From Clostridia bacterium (GTDB lineage Bacteria > Bacillota > Clostridia > Christensenellales > Pumilibacteraceae), in the NCBI GenBank assembly GCA_900762945.1, contig CAAFIN010000291.1:1-9423 (forward strand): a stretch of 9,423 nt of DNA, given 5' to 3'. Below are positions 7,102 through 9,423 of the stretch, in pieces. The position numbers were made by a program, and so were the translations under genes. Positions within the stretch are counted from its first letter, which is position 1, and every line of letters begins with the position of its first letter. The notes under the pieces are model-generated. The model did no database searches. It was not told where the DNA came from and was given only the letters and a program-made list of their open reading frames with translations.

Positions 7102-9072
7102 TTATTTAACGTATAAATATTCTCTCATGGAGCCGAGCGGCGTAAATAGTTCGCCCTCTCCTTCGTAGAACCTGCCGAAAAACTCGACGTACTGCAATCT
7201 CGAGTCGTGAATGAACGCGCCGAGAAGGCTCATAGCCAAGTTGAAAACGTTGCCGACGACGATGACGAGCACGCCGCCGATCACTCCTATCGCGCCTTTC
7301 GGGAACAGCATACTTACCGCGATGGAGTTCGTGAAAATGCTTGCGATCTGCGCGCCCGCGAGCATCAGTCCGTAAAGTCGCGCATAACTGAGAATATCCG
7401 ACGCGTAGTTGATAAGTCCGTACGCCGAACCAAAAATCTTGGTGATTTTACCTATGCCTTTTTCCGTGATGCCGGCGGTAAGAATACCGATACCGAACAA
7501 CGCGAGCGTCGGGTACGCGACGTATTTCGCTGCCGCATAGCCTTTTATCGTCATATAAATCGCGACTATGCCGCCCATGAGCGCGAACGCCCAAACAAGT
7601 CCCGCGAATATGCCTTCGACGATCTGTTTGCGTGTAAAGCACTGCACCGCTTTCATTATAAGCGACACGGCGATTTGGAACGTGCCGAGCGCCAGACACC
7701 ACATAAGCATACTGGGCACGGTTATGCCGGCGAGCGTGGTTTTAGCGGCTATCGGGTCGATATACGCGGCGTAAAATTCGGCGTACGCCGGAATATTTCT
7801 TAAGATTGCGAAGCCAGAGAAACTGTCGAACAGCGTGCCGAAGCCGACGGCAAAGAAACCGCCGTACGCGAAAACCCTCGCCATACGGTAGATCGAAGTT
7901 CCTTTTCTGCTCTTGGCGGCGAGGACGAACCCTCCGATTATCATTAAAAGTCCGTACACCGCGTCGCCCATTATAATGCCCATAAACAGCGAGAAGAAAA
8001 ACGCCATCACGGAGTTCGGGTCGAGTGCTCCGTAAGCGGGCGCGGAATACATATTCGTGACCGCTTCGAAGTCGCCGACGACCTTATTGTTCTTCATAAG
8101 CGTGGGCGCAAATTCGTCGCGCGGCACGGGTTTTGCTTCGATATACGCCGCGGTAAGGTTGGTTTTCACCGCTTCGCTTACCCGCTCTACCGCTTCGGTA
8201 GGAACGTAGGCTTCGAGGACGAAAGTCTTTGACGTTTCGCCGCAGTCCGCGCTCGCTTCCGCTTTTTCGCCGAGGAAGCCGAGGTAGTCGATATACGTTT
8301 TTATATCCGCGGATTTACCGTTTTTACTTACGGTTTCACGCAGAATTTCGTTGATTTTCGTTTGTTTTTCGCCGATTTCGGCGTTGATAGCCGCGATTTT
8401 ATCCGTCGCGGTCGCTTCGTCGGAAAACGGGCATTTCGCGAACGCATACTTAGTAAGCGCGGAGTTCAGCGTTTCCGCGTCCTCTTTAAGACACGTAGCC
8501 GCGATCACGCACTTCGAGCCGCTCCCGCCCAAGGCTTCGATCGAAGCGCAGTTTATTTCTTCTATTAGCGCGGTCAGCGCGTTTACTTTGTCCGCGGCGA
8601 CCGTTCCTAAAAATACCGCCGAAGTTTTCGTATCCGAATAGAACGCGAAACTTTCTTTAAGGCACTCGTACTCGGAGTACGCGGCGGCGCTTTCCGTCAA
8701 TTTGGATATTTCGGCTTTGGCGGTGCCGTACGCGCTCTCCAGCGCGAGAATTTCGTCTGCGATTTTTCCGACTTCCGCTTCTCTGTTCCCAAACGCGATA
8801 AAGTCGGACATATTCACGCCGAAACCGTCTTTTACGACGGGCGGCAGCTTTTTATCGCCAAGTTCCTCGTAGGCAAACTCGAGAAAGTTAAGCGATTTCA
8901 GATAATCTTCGGACGACGCCGCGGCTTCGCGCTCGCCTTTTATCGGGGCAAGGTCGTAGTCCGAGCATTTCTTTATCTGCGCCGCGCCGGTGGCGGACAG
9001 AACGTCGAGCAGTCCGTTTTGCTCGCTTTTCAGCGCGAGTACGGACACGACCGACATCTCAGAGATCGCCAT
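7102..9072 (-). CDS. ntpI: V-type ATP synthase/ATPase subunit I (membrane stator, a-subunit)
   Basis: Subunit I holds the ion half-channels against the K ring and anchors the peripheral stalks. The product has 656 residues, the expected size. Residues 1-345 are the cytoplasmic arm, with helical stretches around 95-130 and 225-250. The membrane part starts near 351 with DPNSVMAFFFSLFMGIIMGD (351-370) and contains about eight helices to residue 621. The essential ion-path arginine is R565 in SDILSYARLYGLMLAGAQIA (558-577). The last helix ends in FIHDSRLQYVEFFGRFY (620-636), with H622, R625 and E630 conserved in the family. The arm sequence is variable, as usual. The start overlaps the end of H by 14 nt and has a strong site, GGAGG (9080-9084), 7 nt upstream of the ATG. 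It is followed 18 nt later by K, its partner in the membrane. Confidence 0.97.
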   Translation of the reverse strand: MAISEMSVVSVLALKSEQNGLLDVLSATGAAQIKKCSDYDLAPIKGEREAAASSEDYLKSLNFLEFAYEELGDKKLPPVVKDGFGVNMSDFIAFGNREAEVGKIADEILALESAYGTAKAEISKLTESAAAYSEYECLKESFAFYSDTKTSAVFLGTVAADKVNALTALIEEINCASIEALGGSGSKCVIAATCLKEDAETLNSALTKYAFAKCPFSDEATATDKIAAINAEIGEKQTKINEILRETVSKNGKSADIKTYIDYLGFLGEKAEASADCGETSKTFVLEAYVPTEAVERVSEAVKTNLTAAYIEAKPVPRDEFAPTLMKNNKVVGDFEAVTNMYSAPAYGALDPNSVMAFFFSLFMGIIMGDAVYGLLMIIGGFVLAAKSRKGTSIYRMARVFAYGGFFAVGFGTLFDSFSGFAILRNIPAYAEFYAAYIDPIAAKTTLAGITVPSMLMWCLALGTFQIAVSLIMKAVQCFTRKQIVEGIFAGLVWAFALMGGIVAIYMTIKGYAAAKYVAYPTLALFGIGILTAGITEKGIGKITKIFGSAYGLINYASDILSYARLYGLMLAGAQIASIFTNSIAVSMLFPKGAIGVIGGVLVIVVGNVFNLAMSLLGAFIHDSRLQYVEFFGRFYEGEGELFTPLGSMREYLYVK

Positions 9073-9379
9073 CTTTCACCCTCCCGAGAAGCGCCGCAGC
9101 AAGTTCTTTCGCTCGTTTTTCGTTATTTTCGAGCAGTTTCGCACACTCGGCTTCGGCCTTTTCGACCTCGCGGGCATACTCCTCGTCCGCGGCGGCGGTC
9201 GCCTCTGCGGTTATTTTCTCAAACTGCGCGCGGGAATTTTTCGCGTATTCCTCTGCGATTTTTTTTGCTTCGAGATCCGCTTCCGCTCGAACGGCGGCGG
9301 ATTTTTCTTCCGCGGCACGTTTGTTCCGGTCGGCTTCAGCTTCCGTTTCTCTGATCTTCTTGAGCAATTCTTCTATCAT
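9059..9379 (-). CDS. ntpF: V-type ATP synthase/ATPase peripheral stalk subunit H (G/H family)
   Basis: Subunit H forms the coiled-coil partner of E in the peripheral stalk. The E. hirae name is NtpF; it corresponds to archaeal AhaH and eukaryotic G. The product has 106 residues, usual for the family, and is almost wholly helical. It is very rich in Ala, Glu, Lys and Arg, has no glycine before residue 99, and begins with MIEELLKKIRETEAEA (1-16), a typical start. Low-complexity composition makes sequence identity a weak guide, but first position before subunit I in a canonical operon settles the assignment. No good ribosome site precedes ATG 9377-9379. The reading frame stays open upstream to the window edge, so a longer N-terminus cannot be fully excluded, although the present start fits the family. 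The end overlaps subunit I by 14 nt. Confidence 0.9.
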   Translation of the reverse strand: MIEELLKKIRETEAEADRNKRAAEEKSAAVRAEADLEAKKIAEEYAKNSRAQFEKITAEATAAADEEYAREVEKAEAECAKLLENNEKRAKELAAALLGRVKDGDL

Positions 9380-9384
9380 GTCCG

Positions 9385-9423
9385 TTAAGGCTTGCCCGTA
9401 CCGTTTTTCACAGGTGCCGCGGC
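9385..9423 (-). CDS. Possible C-terminal tail of an upstream gene (partial)
   Basis: One minus-strand frame entering from the right edge reads AAAPVKNGTGKP and stops at TAA (9385-9387), only 5 nt before the start of subunit H. Such tight spacing would explain why H lacks a clear ribosome site, because its translation could be coupled. Twelve residues are too few to identify a protein or to prove that this frame is translated. The alternative is that these bases are simply the leader of the ATPase mRNA. Confidence 0.22.
   Translation of the reverse strand, partial: AAAPVKNGTGKP

Noticed and set aside
1..9423. Search for CRISPR arrays, tRNA or rRNA genes, insertion sequences, attachment sites and toxin-antitoxin pairs
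   Set aside because: No regularly spaced repeats, terminal inverted repeats, transposase or integrase motifs, or tRNA-like folds were seen. All stretches over 300 bases are accounted for by genes.

Overview
The window looks ordinary and almost entirely coding. One complete operon fills the minus strand, and one unrelated plus-strand gene converges on it from the left edge. The operon is the nine-gene V/A-type (vacuolar/archaeal-type, Ntp) rotary ATPase cluster, transcribed right to left in the order H-I-K-E-C-F-A-B-D. This is the classic bacterial order, as in Enterococcus hirae ntpFIKECGABD and Thermus. The compact gene spacing, purine-rich Shine-Dalgarno (SD) sites and protein character suggest an anaerobic Bacillota/Clostridia-like bacterium, probably an uncultured gut-type lineage with fairly GC-rich third codon positions. 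The taxonomic call is inference; no marker gene is present.

Layout. Positions 1-73 hold a perfect -10 hexamer and a short leader with two GC-rich inverted repeats. Positions 74-919 (+) encode a ten-helix EamA/DMT-type membrane transporter. Positions 920-979 hold a hairpin between the convergent genes that probably terminates transcription in both directions. From 980 to 9379 (-) run, in reverse order of transcription: D (central stalk), B and A (the nucleotide-binding hexamer), F (central stalk), C (stalk-to-ring adaptor), E (peripheral stalk), K (ion-carrying ring), I (membrane stator) and H (peripheral stalk). The 44 bases beyond H may be the tail of an upstream gene, but the window ends there.

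How the parts work together. A and B form the A3B3 head, with catalysis on A (intact Walker A, GER glutamate and Walker B) and a degenerate P-loop on B. D and F form the rotor shaft and C joins it to the K ring. I carries the half-channels and the essential arginine next to the ring, and E/H dimers hold head and stator together. The K subunit carries the full set of residues that bind Na+ in the E. hirae ring (Leu53, Thr56, Gln57, Tyr60, Gln100, Glu129), so this enzyme is predicted to be Na+-coupled. The sequence cannot tell whether it runs as a pump or as a synthase.

Every junction between adjacent operon genes is a short gap (34 nt or less) or an overlap, which points to one transcript with translational coupling. 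I found no mobile element, CRISPR array, RNA gene or unexplained long stretch, and no sign of an undescribed system.
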